The position numbers and the translations under genes are program-made. Shown here piece by piece: positions 51,857-60,169 of a DNA stretch of 64,000 bases. This stretch comes from Roseivirga seohaensis (GTDB lineage: Bacteria; Bacteroidota; Bacteroidia; Cytophagales; Cyclobacteriaceae), in the NCBI RefSeq assembly GCF_001592945.1, contig NZ_LRPB01000048.1:248001-312000 (forward strand), in the 5' to 3' direction. Position 1 is the first letter of the stretch. Each line of letters starts with the position of its first letter. The notes under the pieces are model-generated. The model was given only the letters and a program-made list of their open reading frames with translations. It did no database searches and was not told where the DNA came from.

Positions 51857-52412
51857 CTGACAAATAATTAGTTTGAACAACTTTATTGGCATCATCAATC
51901 ATTGATCTTAAGAGCACTCGTGCTCTAGAGTATTGTGACTTAGATGTGCCTTCACTTATCTCCAACATTTCTGCAATTTCCTTATGCCCATATCCTTCAA
52001 TTGCAAACAGGTTAAAGATGGTTCTTGACCCCACCGGCAACTTCTGCATCATGGCTAGAATTTCTGTAAAATGCATGTTAGAGAGTGTCAAATCAGACTC
52101 AACATGCATAAGAGCCACTTTCTCTATATCTAGCATGGGTTGCTGATACATTTTCTTTCGGTTATGATTTATGGCCGTATTGATTACAATCCTTTTTAAC
52201 CATGTAAGAAATTGTGCTTCCTTTCTAAAAGAATCTAAACTGTTGAAAATCTTAATGAATGCATCTTGCAAAATATCCTCTGCATCTTCTTGAGACTTGG
52301 CATAGCGCATTGCCATGGGCATTAGTTTTTGCGCATACCGGTCATAGAGCTCTCGCTGAGCCTTATGATCCCCTTTTATGCTACGTTCAATTAGATTTTC
52401 GTCTAGGTTCAT
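51843..52412 (-). CDS. RNA polymerase ECF-type sigma factor
   Basis: A 189-residue sigma-70 family protein of the extracytoplasmic function group. Region 2 covers about residues 20-90 (a YAKSQEDAEDILQDAFIK stretch and FLTWLKRIVIN). Region 4 covers about 120-175, with the helix-turn-helix IAEMLEISEGTSKSQYSRA. It is likely held inactive by the membrane protein encoded by the overlapping downstream gene. The regulon is unknown. The gene starts about 150 bases from the divergent T9SS plug gene. Confidence 0.93.
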   Translation of the reverse strand: MNLDENLIERSIKGDHKAQRELYDRYAQKLMPMAMRYAKSQEDAEDILQDAFIKIFNSLDSFRKEAQFLTWLKRIVINTAINHNRKKMYQQPMLDIEKVALMHVESDLTLSNMHFTEILAMMQKLPVGSRTIFNLFAIEGYGHKEIAEMLEISEGTSKSQYSRARVLLRSMIDDANKVVQTNYLSDERF

Positions 52413-52563
52413 TTATGCAGAAGTACCGGTTTCCTTCTTCCGATTTGTTAGACACCAAACACAAAGTTAGGGTTGTAAACGTTATGTGGTTAAAGCTTAA
52501 AAATTAAGAACGGCACAATCTTCGCACCAAAATAGACAGAAACTCTAGTTCAATTAATAATTT

Positions 52564-53883
52564 ATGTTGAAAGCAAATGATATGTTAATTTGCATCAAAA
52601 GCATCACTTTGAAATTAAAATCAATCTTAGTTTTAGCATCATCTGTTCTCCTTCTGCAACCCTTAATGGGTTTTCAGGCAAAGAAGGAGTTGAGATTTGA
52701 GGACGAAACGTACGAAAGCACAATTAAAACTGTCCGGATGTATCCTGAAGGCAGCTCCATTCAAAGCAGCCTTGCTCCTGCCATTGCTGAACTAGATCAA
52801 ACCACAAAACTCTTACTTGAATTTGATGACCTAAGAGATGATGCCGATTATTACTTTGTGCAATTTATTCATTGCAATTCCGATTGGACGCCCTCTGATT
52901 TAAGACCAAATATGTATCTGAATAACTTCAATGAATTTGAAGTTGAAGATTTCGAGTTTAGTAGCGAATCCAAAATCAATTATGTCCATTATAAATATCG
53001 ATTGCCTCAATTTCAGTCTACCGGTAATTATATAGCCGTTGTTTACAGAGACAGAAATAAAGAAGACATCATTTTAAGCAAACGATTTAGAGTCTATCAA
53101 AATGAAGTGGGTGTGGGTGGAAATATATCTCGCTCTAGTTCGGTAGGCGATAGATTAACCCATCAGCGCATAGAAGTGACCATAAACTATGGCAACCTTA
53201 ACAGCATTGACCCAAGAGAAGATTTCAAAGTGATTGTTAGGCAAAATCAAAGGCCAGATATGCAATTGAAGCTTAACCCCACTTTTATTGATGAAAACAG
53301 CAAGGTAATCCGTTATCAAAACTTAGGTAGCGAAAATGATTTTCCCGGAGGAAATGAGTTTAGGTATTTTGACCTAAGTACGGTAAACTTTAAGGGTAGA
53401 AATGTGATAGATGCAGGTTTTGAAAACAATAAACCATTTGCTCAATTGGGAATAGATGAGATGAGGAAAGATGGTTATTTCCAGAATCTGGATCTTAATG
53501 GTCAATACTATATTCGTGATTTAGAAGGAGGTGGTACTTTTGCAATAACTTCGGAGTATATAGCTACCACCTTCAGTTTGAAAACCGAAAAACGGCTTAC
53601 AGATATTTACTTGCTTGGTGCCTTTAACAATTGGAAAAGAGATCGTCAATCGAAACTAAAATGGAATACCCAAAAAGAAGTTTACGAAACAGAATACCTT
53701 CTGAAACAAGGCTGGTATGACTACTCCTATTGGAGCGCAGACCCAACAGCGCCAAATGAATTTGAACAAAGCTTTTTTGAAACCGAAAATCTCTACGAGA
53801 TTTATGTTTACTTCAAACCCATTGGTGGACGTGGAGATATTTTAGTCGGATATTCTAGAATTGATTACAACGGCAGACGCTAA
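52564..53883 (+). CDS. T9SS plug-type protein (DUF5103)
   Basis: A 439-residue exported protein that I match to the family that closes the SprA translocon of the type IX system. Residues 1-38 include a hydrophobic export signal (SILVLASSVLLLQPLMG); an alternative start is Met7. The mature part has the family stretch TVRMYPEG near residue 57 and FIHCNSDWTPSDLRP near 103. An immunoglobulin-like C-terminal region near 330-430 contains YLLGAFNNWKRD. Its stop overlaps that of the convergent cas6-like gene. The assignment rests on motif recall and on the PorE gene 8 kb away. Confidence 0.8.
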   Translation: MLKANDMLICIKSITLKLKSILVLASSVLLLQPLMGFQAKKELRFEDETYESTIKTVRMYPEGSSIQSSLAPAIAELDQTTKLLLEFDDLRDDADYYFVQFIHCNSDWTPSDLRPNMYLNNFNEFEVEDFEFSSESKINYVHYKYRLPQFQSTGNYIAVVYRDRNKEDIILSKRFRVYQNEVGVGGNISRSSSVGDRLTHQRIEVTINYGNLNSIDPREDFKVIVRQNQRPDMQLKLNPTFIDENSKVIRYQNLGSENDFPGGNEFRYFDLSTVNFKGRNVIDAGFENNKPFAQLGIDEMRKDGYFQNLDLNGQYYIRDLEGGGTFAITSEYIATTFSLKTEKRLTDIYLLGAFNNWKRDRQSKLKWNTQKEVYETEYLLKQGWYDYSYWSADPTAPNEFEQSFFETENLYEIYVYFKPIGGRGDILVGYSRIDYNGRR

Positions 53884-54698
53884 TCCTGCTTGGCAGAAAT
53901 ATTCTTTGAAAAGGTATACTGTGTTGATCTATCAATCGGATTTGCATTGGCCAAGTCAACCATTCCAAAACCCTTGTAAGTATAATTTCCTATTCCGCAA
54001 TTGAATATAAATTCTTGCACTTCCTTAGCTGCATATAATTTAAAAGGCAGCGTATATCCTCTTACTTCGTACTTTACATCCATATCGAATAAAGAGTAAA
54101 TTCGAGCAAACTTCTTGTCCTTCTCCCTTAGTTTGTTCAAGTATTCTTTATCCGGAACAGCCTGAAATTTATTAAAGCCCTCAATTTGCTCAATATTATA
54201 TTGGCCCGACTCTTCCATTCTTTGTACCGTAGAGTCAAATAGAAAGTCAGAGAACTCGTCCTTCTCGGGTTCAATAAAACGCTTTCCTTCAGGACCATTG
54301 TAAGTGGCAGTAACAGGAATAATTGGGGATATACATATATACTTCATCTCTGAAGTAAACTCCGGAAGTTTCTCCAACTCCGTGTTCTGGGGAATCAATT
54401 GAAGATTACCCAATTCAAACTGGTCGAACTTAAAAATTTCGGTGAGCACATAATCGATAAATTCCTTATTAGGTGACGACAAAACAAGTGTTACCAAATT
54501 TGAAAAATAATGCAAACCTGTTCTACTTACCTTAGTTTGGCCCTTCAACCCCGAAAAACTGTAATATGGATAATCAATAAATTCCTTCGATCCACCATTC
54601 ACAATCACGCCCTTTATAAACTGAGCTAGAATGTATTGGTGATGAAATGGAAGAACTGCCCCTCTATTCTTAAGCTTAAAAATAATCCTTACTCTCAC
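53880..54698 (-). CDS. Cas6-like CRISPR endoribonuclease homologue (isolated)
   Basis: A 272-residue protein with the Cas6 pattern. The N-terminal beta-strand RVRIIFKLKNRGAVLPFHHQ is at 2-21 and the GLHYFSNLVTLVLSS stretch at 61-75. A glycine-rich loop near the C-terminus, CGIGNYTYKGFG (234-245), fits the RAMP G-rich loop. Candidate catalytic residues are His19, His20, Tyr22 and His63. Cas6 cuts pre-crRNA repeats, but no CRISPR repeats or other cas genes occur anywhere in the window, so it may work with a distant array or have another RNA target. Its stop overlaps that of the convergent plug gene. Confidence 0.75.
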   Translation of the reverse strand: MRVRIIFKLKNRGAVLPFHHQYILAQFIKGVIVNGGSKEFIDYPYYSFSGLKGQTKVSRTGLHYFSNLVTLVLSSPNKEFIDYVLTEIFKFDQFELGNLQLIPQNTELEKLPEFTSEMKYICISPIIPVTATYNGPEGKRFIEPEKDEFSDFLFDSTVQRMEESGQYNIEQIEGFNKFQAVPDKEYLNKLREKDKKFARIYSLFDMDVKYEVRGYTLPFKLYAAKEVQEFIFNCGIGNYTYKGFGMVDLANANPIDRSTQYTFSKNISAKQD

Positions 54699-54835
54699 AA
54701 CAACTCAACTTTAATTAAAAAACACCCAATGACTTATACGGCTATAAATCAATTGGGTATAGCGATAACTTAATGTCGTCAAAGTTTGTTCAATGACAAG
54801 CGAAATTTTTATTGAATTGTTTTATAGCTGCACAA

Positions 54836-55933
54836 TTAAACATTGAATCTAAAGTGCATCACATCACCATCTTTAACAATGTATTCTTTGCCTTCGATAG
54901 ACATTTTACCAGCTTCTTTTATAGCCACCTCGGTTTTATACTGCTCATAGTCAGCAATCTTAATTACCTCAGCTTTAATAAAGCCTTTTTCAAAATCGGT
55001 ATGAATTACACCTGCAGCTTGCGGTGCTGTCCAGCCTTTTTTGATGGTCCATGCCCTCACCTCTTTAACACCTGCTGTAAAGTAAGTAATTAGCTCTAAA
55101 ATTGAATATGACGCACGAATCAACTGGCTTAATCCAGATTCTGTCAATCCATATTCCTCAAGGAACATCTGTTTTTCATCTTCTTCTTCCAGTTCAGCAA
55201 TTTGAGCTTCAATAGCAGCAGAAACAATAATCACCTCAGCGTTTTCTTCCTTCACTCCTTCGCGAAGCGCATCAACAAATTTATTACCAGAGTTAACTGA
55301 CGCTTCCTCCACATTGGCTACATAAATTACTGGCTTAATGGTAAGTAATTTCAAATCACTTACTGCGGCTAAATCTTCTTTACTAGCTTCTACAGCCCTA
55401 GCGTTTTTACCGGCCTCTAGTGCTGCTTTAAATTTCTCTAAAATTGCGAGTTCTCTTTTGGCTACCGCATCTCCTGATTTCGCGATTTTCGAATTCTTAA
55501 GAATTTTCTTCTCAATCGACTCAAGGTCTTTCAGTTGTAATTCTGTATCAATTACTTCCTTGTCGAACATAGGGTCTACTGAACCGGCCACATGCACTAC
55601 GTTATCGTCTTCAAAGCAACGCACTACGTGAAGAATAGCATCTACTTCTCTAATATTGGCCAAGAATTTATTTCCTAAACCTTCACCTTTTGAAGCCCCC
55701 TTTACCAAGCCAGCAATATCTACAAACTCAATTACCGTAGGCAACACTCGTTGTGGATTTACCAATTTTTCTAACACCTTCAACCTCGGGTCTGGCACGG
55801 TAACCACCCCTACATTGGGTTCAATAGTACAAAAAGGAAAATTTGCTGCCTCTGCTTTGGCACTGGATAATGCATTAAAAAGGGTGGATTTGCCCACATT
55901 TGGCAATCCTACAATCCCACACTGAAGTCCCAT
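54836..55933 (-). CDS. ychF: Ribosome-binding ATPase YchF
   Basis: A 365-residue Obg-family P-loop NTPase that prefers ATP. G1 is GLPNVGKST near residue 8, G3 is [14 protein letters not shown] near 73, and the helical insertion occupies about 130-200. A C-terminal TGS domain (about 280-365) includes [13 protein letters not shown]. The family is universal, so the symbol is secure. It lies 9 bases after the AI-2E transporter family gene. Confidence 0.95.
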   Translation of the reverse strand: MGLQCGIVGLPNVGKSTLFNALSSAKAEAANFPFCTIEPNVGVVTVPDPRLKVLEKLVNPQRVLPTVIEFVDIAGLVKGASKGEGLGNKFLANIREVDAILHVVRCFEDDNVVHVAGSVDPMFDKEVIDTELQLKDLESIEKKILKNSKIAKSGDAVAKRELAILEKFKAALEAGKNARAVEASKEDLAAVSDLKLLTIKPVIYVANVEEASVNSGNKFVDALREGVKEENAEVIIVSAAIEAQIAELEEEDEKQMFLEEYGLTESGLSQLIRASYSILELITYFTAGVKEVRAWTIKKGWTAPQAAGVIHTDFEKGFIKAEVIKIADYEQYKTEVAIKEAGKMSIEGKEYIVKDGDVMHFRFNV

Positions 55934-55942
55934 GGTAATTTG

Positions 55943-57028
55943 CTATGATCTGAAAATACTGTACTGTTTATATCCCCTTCTAAGTTCGACTACCGACACC
56001 CTGATAATAGTATATGCAGGAATAGCAGCGATCATTCCGGAGATGCCCGCTATAGAAGCGCCCGCAAAGATAATAACAAATATTTCTAACGGATGTACTT
56101 TAACAGATTTGGAGAAAATCAATGGCTGAAGTAGAATATTATCTGTAAGCTGAATTACAGAAAACACCGAAACAACTTTTATAATTAAGAACATATAATC
56201 ATTTGAAGTAACTAAGTCGGGTGAGGTAGAAAGCCCTACGATAATACCAAATGCCGAACCCAATAGCGGCCCTGCATAAGGGATAAGGTTAGCCAAAGCT
56301 GCAAAGAGAGCAATAGTAAGAGAGTATTTAATGCCCATAATTGTAAGCCCAATAGAAGCCATAGTAAAAATGACAATTACTTGGAAAGACAGGCCAAGAA
56401 GATAGTTTGAGAGTAGTTTTTCAATTTTATCTAAGGCTGCAATAGAAACTTCAAAATACTTATTTGGTATGGCTACAATAATGCTATTCCTTAAAAGCCC
56501 CTTTTCGTAAAGCAAAAGGAAAGTGATAAAACTTAGTGCTAGCAAGCCTACAAAAAAGCTACTCAAAAACGACAAAATAATATTGAGAATACTCTGTACC
56601 TGAATCTTACTTATAGCTTCAGTAATGGTATCGCGCAAGCCCTCCACCAAAAAACCTGGCGATTCATTCGACAACCTTTTTTCAAGCAAAAACTCTTCGA
56701 ACGACCGAATCGGCTCAAGAATGCTCTCGGTAACAGAATCGATATCTAATGTAGAAAGTAAGGATATTTGATCATCAATTAGTGGAATGAACAATATAAC
56801 GAATAAGGTAAGCACCAAAATCATAGCGCCAAAAGCCATCAGAATAGCTAGCCATCTTGGTACTTTGAGGTTGAAAAATCTAGCACCGCTAATTTTTTCA
56901 ACCAAAGGCCTTAAAATGGAAGCCAACACCAACGACAATACCAGGTAAGTAAAAATGCTGGTGAAAAAATATATGAACAGAAGCAAGGCTGCTATAATCA
57001 GAGCGATATATATGGCTGTTCTTTTCAT
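55943..57028 (-). CDS. AI-2E family transporter (PerM/YdiK-like)
   Basis: A 361-residue membrane protein with about seven to eight helices. Landmarks are the IPLIDDQISLL stretch near residue 83 and the C-terminal helices with LIPYAGPLLGSAFG near 248 and KSVKVHPLEIFVIIFAG near 310. The family was named for autoinducer-2 export, but many members transport ions or lack a known substrate, so the name should not be read as function. Separated from the upstream DUF3276 gene by a minus-strand terminator. Confidence 0.85.
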   Translation of the reverse strand: MKRTAIYIALIIAALLLFIYFFTSIFTYLVLSLVLASILRPLVEKISGARFFNLKVPRWLAILMAFGAMILVLTLFVILFIPLIDDQISLLSTLDIDSVTESILEPIRSFEEFLLEKRLSNESPGFLVEGLRDTITEAISKIQVQSILNIILSFLSSFFVGLLALSFITFLLLYEKGLLRNSIIVAIPNKYFEVSIAALDKIEKLLSNYLLGLSFQVIVIFTMASIGLTIMGIKYSLTIALFAALANLIPYAGPLLGSAFGIIVGLSTSPDLVTSNDYMFLIIKVVSVFSVIQLTDNILLQPLIFSKSVKVHPLEIFVIIFAGASIAGISGMIAAIPAYTIIRVSVVELRRGYKQYSIFRS

Positions 57029-57031
57029 ATC

Positions 57032-57065
57032 AAAAAAAAGAGCTCCTGAGAAATCAAGAACTCTT
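57032..57065 (-). terminator. Rho-independent terminator after the DUF3276 gene
   Basis: Read on the minus strand, a 12-base-pair stem with two G-U pairs (AAGAGTTCTTGA against TCAGGAGCTCTT) and a 4-base loop is followed by a run of T. It lies 24 bases past the DUF3276 stop and just before the AI-2E family gene start, so that gene must use its own promoter or readthrough. Confidence 0.8.
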
Positions 57066-57088
57066 AAGTCTTCTTATTTAAAATTTTC

Positions 57089-57433
57089 TTAATCCCACTT
57101 CAAATCCGATCCCTCAGAAGAAGACTCGACCAATGCTTCATCTTCTTCGTTATCAAACTGATCAAAGTCAAATTCGGGCATGAGCTCGGTTTTCACATGA
57201 TCCACAGCAGACCCAAATGCCTCCATGAATTTATTAAAATCTTCTTTGTAAAGGAAAATCTTATGCTTTTCATAAGTAAAACCATCGTCCTTATACTTCC
57301 TCTTGCTTTCCGTAATGGTAAGGTAATAGTCGTTTGAGCGTGTTGACTTTACATCAAAAAAATAGGTTCTCTTACCTGCCCTTACCCTCTTCGAAAAAAT
57401 CTCATTCTTGTCACTATCCTTGTTCTCTTCCAC
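57089..57433 (-). CDS. PUR-domain DNA/RNA-binding protein (DUF3276)
   Basis: A 114-residue small protein of the bacterial PUR-alpha-like family. The PUR repeat covers residues about 14-80 (KRTYFFDVKSTRSNDYYLTITESKRK, shown here by its ends KRTYFFDV and YYLTITESK). The C-terminal tail about 85-114 is acidic. Proteins of this kind bind single-stranded nucleic acids; the Borrelia homologue regulates gene expression. The role in this organism is unknown. The stop is followed by a terminator at 57032-57065. Confidence 0.85.
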   Translation of the reverse strand: MEENKDSDKNEIFSKRVRAGKRTYFFDVKSTRSNDYYLTITESKRKYKDDGFTYEKHKIFLYKEDFNKFMEAFGSAVDHVKTELMPEFDFDQFDNEEDEALVESSSEGSDLKWD

Positions 57434-57624
57434 TATTCAACATTTAGTTTGGTAAATTACCACGTAGATATAACGCTAAAAACTTATCCAATATAAGCCA
57501 ATAATAATTACTATTGCAATAGCCGAATGTATAATTCCGTAAACTTAATATATAGAAAACAGTACTCTATTTGGCATAAAGATTCGCATAAAGGCGTATT
57601 TTAGACCTTAATTCAATTTTGCTT

Positions 57625-58530
57625 ATGAAGTTTTCTCTAGATGACGTAAAACAATTCACAAACATTGAACTCCTTGCCAAACAGATGGTTGAGGGCTTTA
57701 TTACGGGACTTCACAAATCGCCATACCATGGTTTTTCGGTAGAATTTGCAGAACATAGGCTTTACAATACAGGGGAAAGTACGCGCCATGTAGATTGGAA
57801 GATTTTCGCCAAAAACGACCGTTTGTACACAAAACGATACGAAGAAGAAACCAACCTTAGATGCCAAATCGTAATAGACCAGTCGTCTTCCATGTATTAC
57901 CCTGAGCACAATTATGGAAAAATGCGATTTAGTGTGTTGGCTGGCGCGGCCCTTACTTACTTGCTACACAAACAACGAGATGCTGTTGGCTTGCATACAT
58001 TCAGTGACAAATTAGAACTAGAAACCCCAGTAAAATCGTCTGCTTCGCATATTCATAAATTGTTCATTCAGTTTAATAGTTTGCTTGAAAAGCAGAAAAT
58101 CGAAAAACGAACCAATGTCGCTACCATTCTCCACCAGTTAGCGGAAAAAGTACATAGAAGATCGCTGATCGTTATTTTCAGTGATATGTTCGACAATGAA
58201 AATAATGAGGCAGAAATATTAGCAGCGCTTCAGCATTTAAAGCACAAAAAACACGAAGTTCTGCTCTTTCATGTTACAGATCATAAAACAGAATTCGACT
58301 TTGATTTTGAAGATCGCCCTTATGAGTTTATAGATTCAGAAACCAAAGAAAGAATAAAACTCAACCCAGCCGCCATTAAAAAGGACTTCAAAATTCAAAT
58401 GGACAGCTATTACAAAGAACTCTACTTGAAGTGCGCAAAACTGAAAATCGACTTGATTGAAGCGGACATTAACTTGGGTTTCGATCAGATTTTAAATTCA
58501 TATTTGATCAAAAGAAGAAAAATGGCTTAG
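57625..58530 (+). CDS. DUF58 domain protein (von Willebrand-like, MoxR-associated type)
   Basis: A 301-residue cytoplasmic protein. The start at 57625 (MKFSLDDV) is preferred to the upstream TTG at 57619. The DUF58 core begins with FAEHRLYNTGESTRHVDWK near residue 46 and continues into a VWA-like region, IVIDQSSSMYYP near residue 86, that could bind a metal through Asp-x-Ser-x-Ser. FSDMFD is near 186. DUF58 proteins often work with MoxR AAA+ ATPases, but no moxR gene is in the window, so function is unknown. Confidence 0.87.
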   Translation: MKFSLDDVKQFTNIELLAKQMVEGFITGLHKSPYHGFSVEFAEHRLYNTGESTRHVDWKIFAKNDRLYTKRYEEETNLRCQIVIDQSSSMYYPEHNYGKMRFSVLAGAALTYLLHKQRDAVGLHTFSDKLELETPVKSSASHIHKLFIQFNSLLEKQKIEKRTNVATILHQLAEKVHRRSLIVIFSDMFDNENNEAEILAALQHLKHKKHEVLLFHVTDHKTEFDFDFEDRPYEFIDSETKERIKLNPAAIKKDFKIQMDSYYKELYLKCAKLKIDLIEADINLGFDQILNSYLIKRRKMA

Positions 58531-58557
58531 CGTTCAAAAAACAAAGCACACAAAAAA

Positions 58558-58577
58558 AGCCTTCATTACTGAAGGCT
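58558..58577 (-). terminator. Rho-independent terminator after the ferredoxin gene
   Basis: An 8-base stem AGCCTTCA and its complement with a 4-base loop is preceded on the plus strand by an A-run that becomes the T-run for minus-strand transcripts. It ends the ferredoxin transcript; for the plus strand the T-run is weak. Confidence 0.8.
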
Positions 58578-58604
58578 CTCAATATATTTTAAAGAAATAG
58601 CGAA

Positions 58605-58979
<375 letters not shown>

Positions 58980-59049
58980 TCATAAACAAAAACTATCTGA
59001 CGAAGTTTCTTCGCCAAAGGTTTTTATTTGCTGCAAAACTAATCACTAT

Positions 59050-59083
59050 TTTGACTTTGAAGTAAACATAAGGTGTATTTTTG
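59050..59083 (+). promoter_or_regulatory. Bacteroidota-type promoter of the acyl-CoA reductase gene
   Basis: TATTTTTG at 59076-59083 matches the -7 TAnnTTTG element. Two TTTG candidates for -33 lie at 59050 (spacer 22) and 59056 (spacer 16). The start codon is at 59101, giving a short leader. Confidence 0.5.
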
Positions 59084-59100
59084 CCCAAGATTTACAGAAT

Positions 59101-60111
59101 ATGATACTTAAGGAAAGAATTCAGGCCTTTGCCCAGTTAGGAGAACGAATCAAATCGCTAAGTGATGCAGAAATCGACAACTTGTGTTTTCGTGCAGGTA
59201 ATGAAAACTCGTGGTTTACAGCGGAAAGCGTTCAACAGGCGCTCAATGCTTGGAGCGAATCTCTAACAGAAGAATCACTTTCTACTTGGGTTAAGAATTA
59301 TGTACTTGAGCCCTCCACCCCGAAAAAAGTTGGTTTGGTAATGGCAGGCAATATTCCATTGGTCGGTTTTCATGACCTCCTTTCAGTACTTATTTCAGGG
59401 AATATCGCCATGGTAAAGCTGTCTTCCCAAGACAAAATCCTGATGCAGTTTATGATTTCAGAAATCAACGTCATCTCTGAAACGCTCGGGGCTAACATTA
59501 TTCATGCTGAAAGAATGAATGAAGTGGACGCCATTATTGCTACGGGTTCCGATAACAGTGCTCGCTATTTTAAACACTATTTTGCTAAACATCCGCACAT
59601 AATCAGACAAAACCGTACGGCTGTTGCAGTGATTAAGGGTGACGAAACGGCAGAAGAACTCACCAATTTTGGTAAAGATTACTTCCAATATTTTGGTTTA
59701 GGCTGCAGAAACATCTCTAAAATATATGCGCCCAAAGGTTATGATTTCGTAAAATTGATCGATGCACTTATGGGTTATGAAAAGGTGCTCGACCATCATA
59801 AATACCGTAATAATTACGATTACAATAAATCTATCTATCTCGTAAATGGCGAACCACACCTCGACTCTGGTTTCTTCTTAATGAGAGAAAGCGAAGCGTT
59901 GGTCTCTCCTATTTCAGTGCTCTATTATGAATATTACACCAGCCAAGCAGAGCTAGACCTAACCCTTGCCCAACATCACAACAAAATTCAGTGTGTGGTT
60001 TCTGCCAATGGCTGGTATGAAGGCAGTATCCCCTTAGGAAAAGCGCAACAGCCCGAACTTTCAGACTATGCCGATGGGGTTGACACCCTAGAATTCTTGA
60101 GTGACATATAA
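59101..60111 (+). CDS. Acyl-CoA reductase, LuxC family
   Basis: A 336-residue NADPH-dependent fatty-acyl reductase homologue. The substrate loop GLVMAGNIPLVGFHD lies near residue 78. The catalytic Cys202 is in YFGLGCRNISK. A C-terminal acidic end closes the protein. LuxC proteins in luminous bacteria are about 480 residues; this shorter form is common in Bacteroidota and has no luciferase neighbours, so it probably reduces an acyl thioester in lipid metabolism. The gene is divergent from a ferredoxin gene, a common pairing that suggests linked redox roles. Confidence 0.82.
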   Translation: MILKERIQAFAQLGERIKSLSDAEIDNLCFRAGNENSWFTAESVQQALNAWSESLTEESLSTWVKNYVLEPSTPKKVGLVMAGNIPLVGFHDLLSVLISGNIAMVKLSSQDKILMQFMISEINVISETLGANIIHAERMNEVDAIIATGSDNSARYFKHYFAKHPHIIRQNRTAVAVIKGDETAEELTNFGKDYFQYFGLGCRNISKIYAPKGYDFVKLIDALMGYEKVLDHHKYRNNYDYNKSIYLVNGEPHLDSGFFLMRESEALVSPISVLYYEYYTSQAELDLTLAQHHNKIQCVVSANGWYEGSIPLGKAQQPELSDYADGVDTLEFLSDI

Positions 60112-60169
60112 AGCCGTTGTAGGTTTCAAGCAAAAGGATTAGATTCATCAGCAAAATCAATTCTTAACT

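Noticed and set aside
53000-56000. A CRISPR array near the Cas6-like gene
   Set aside because: I looked on both sides for repeats of 25-40 bases with regular spacers and saw none.
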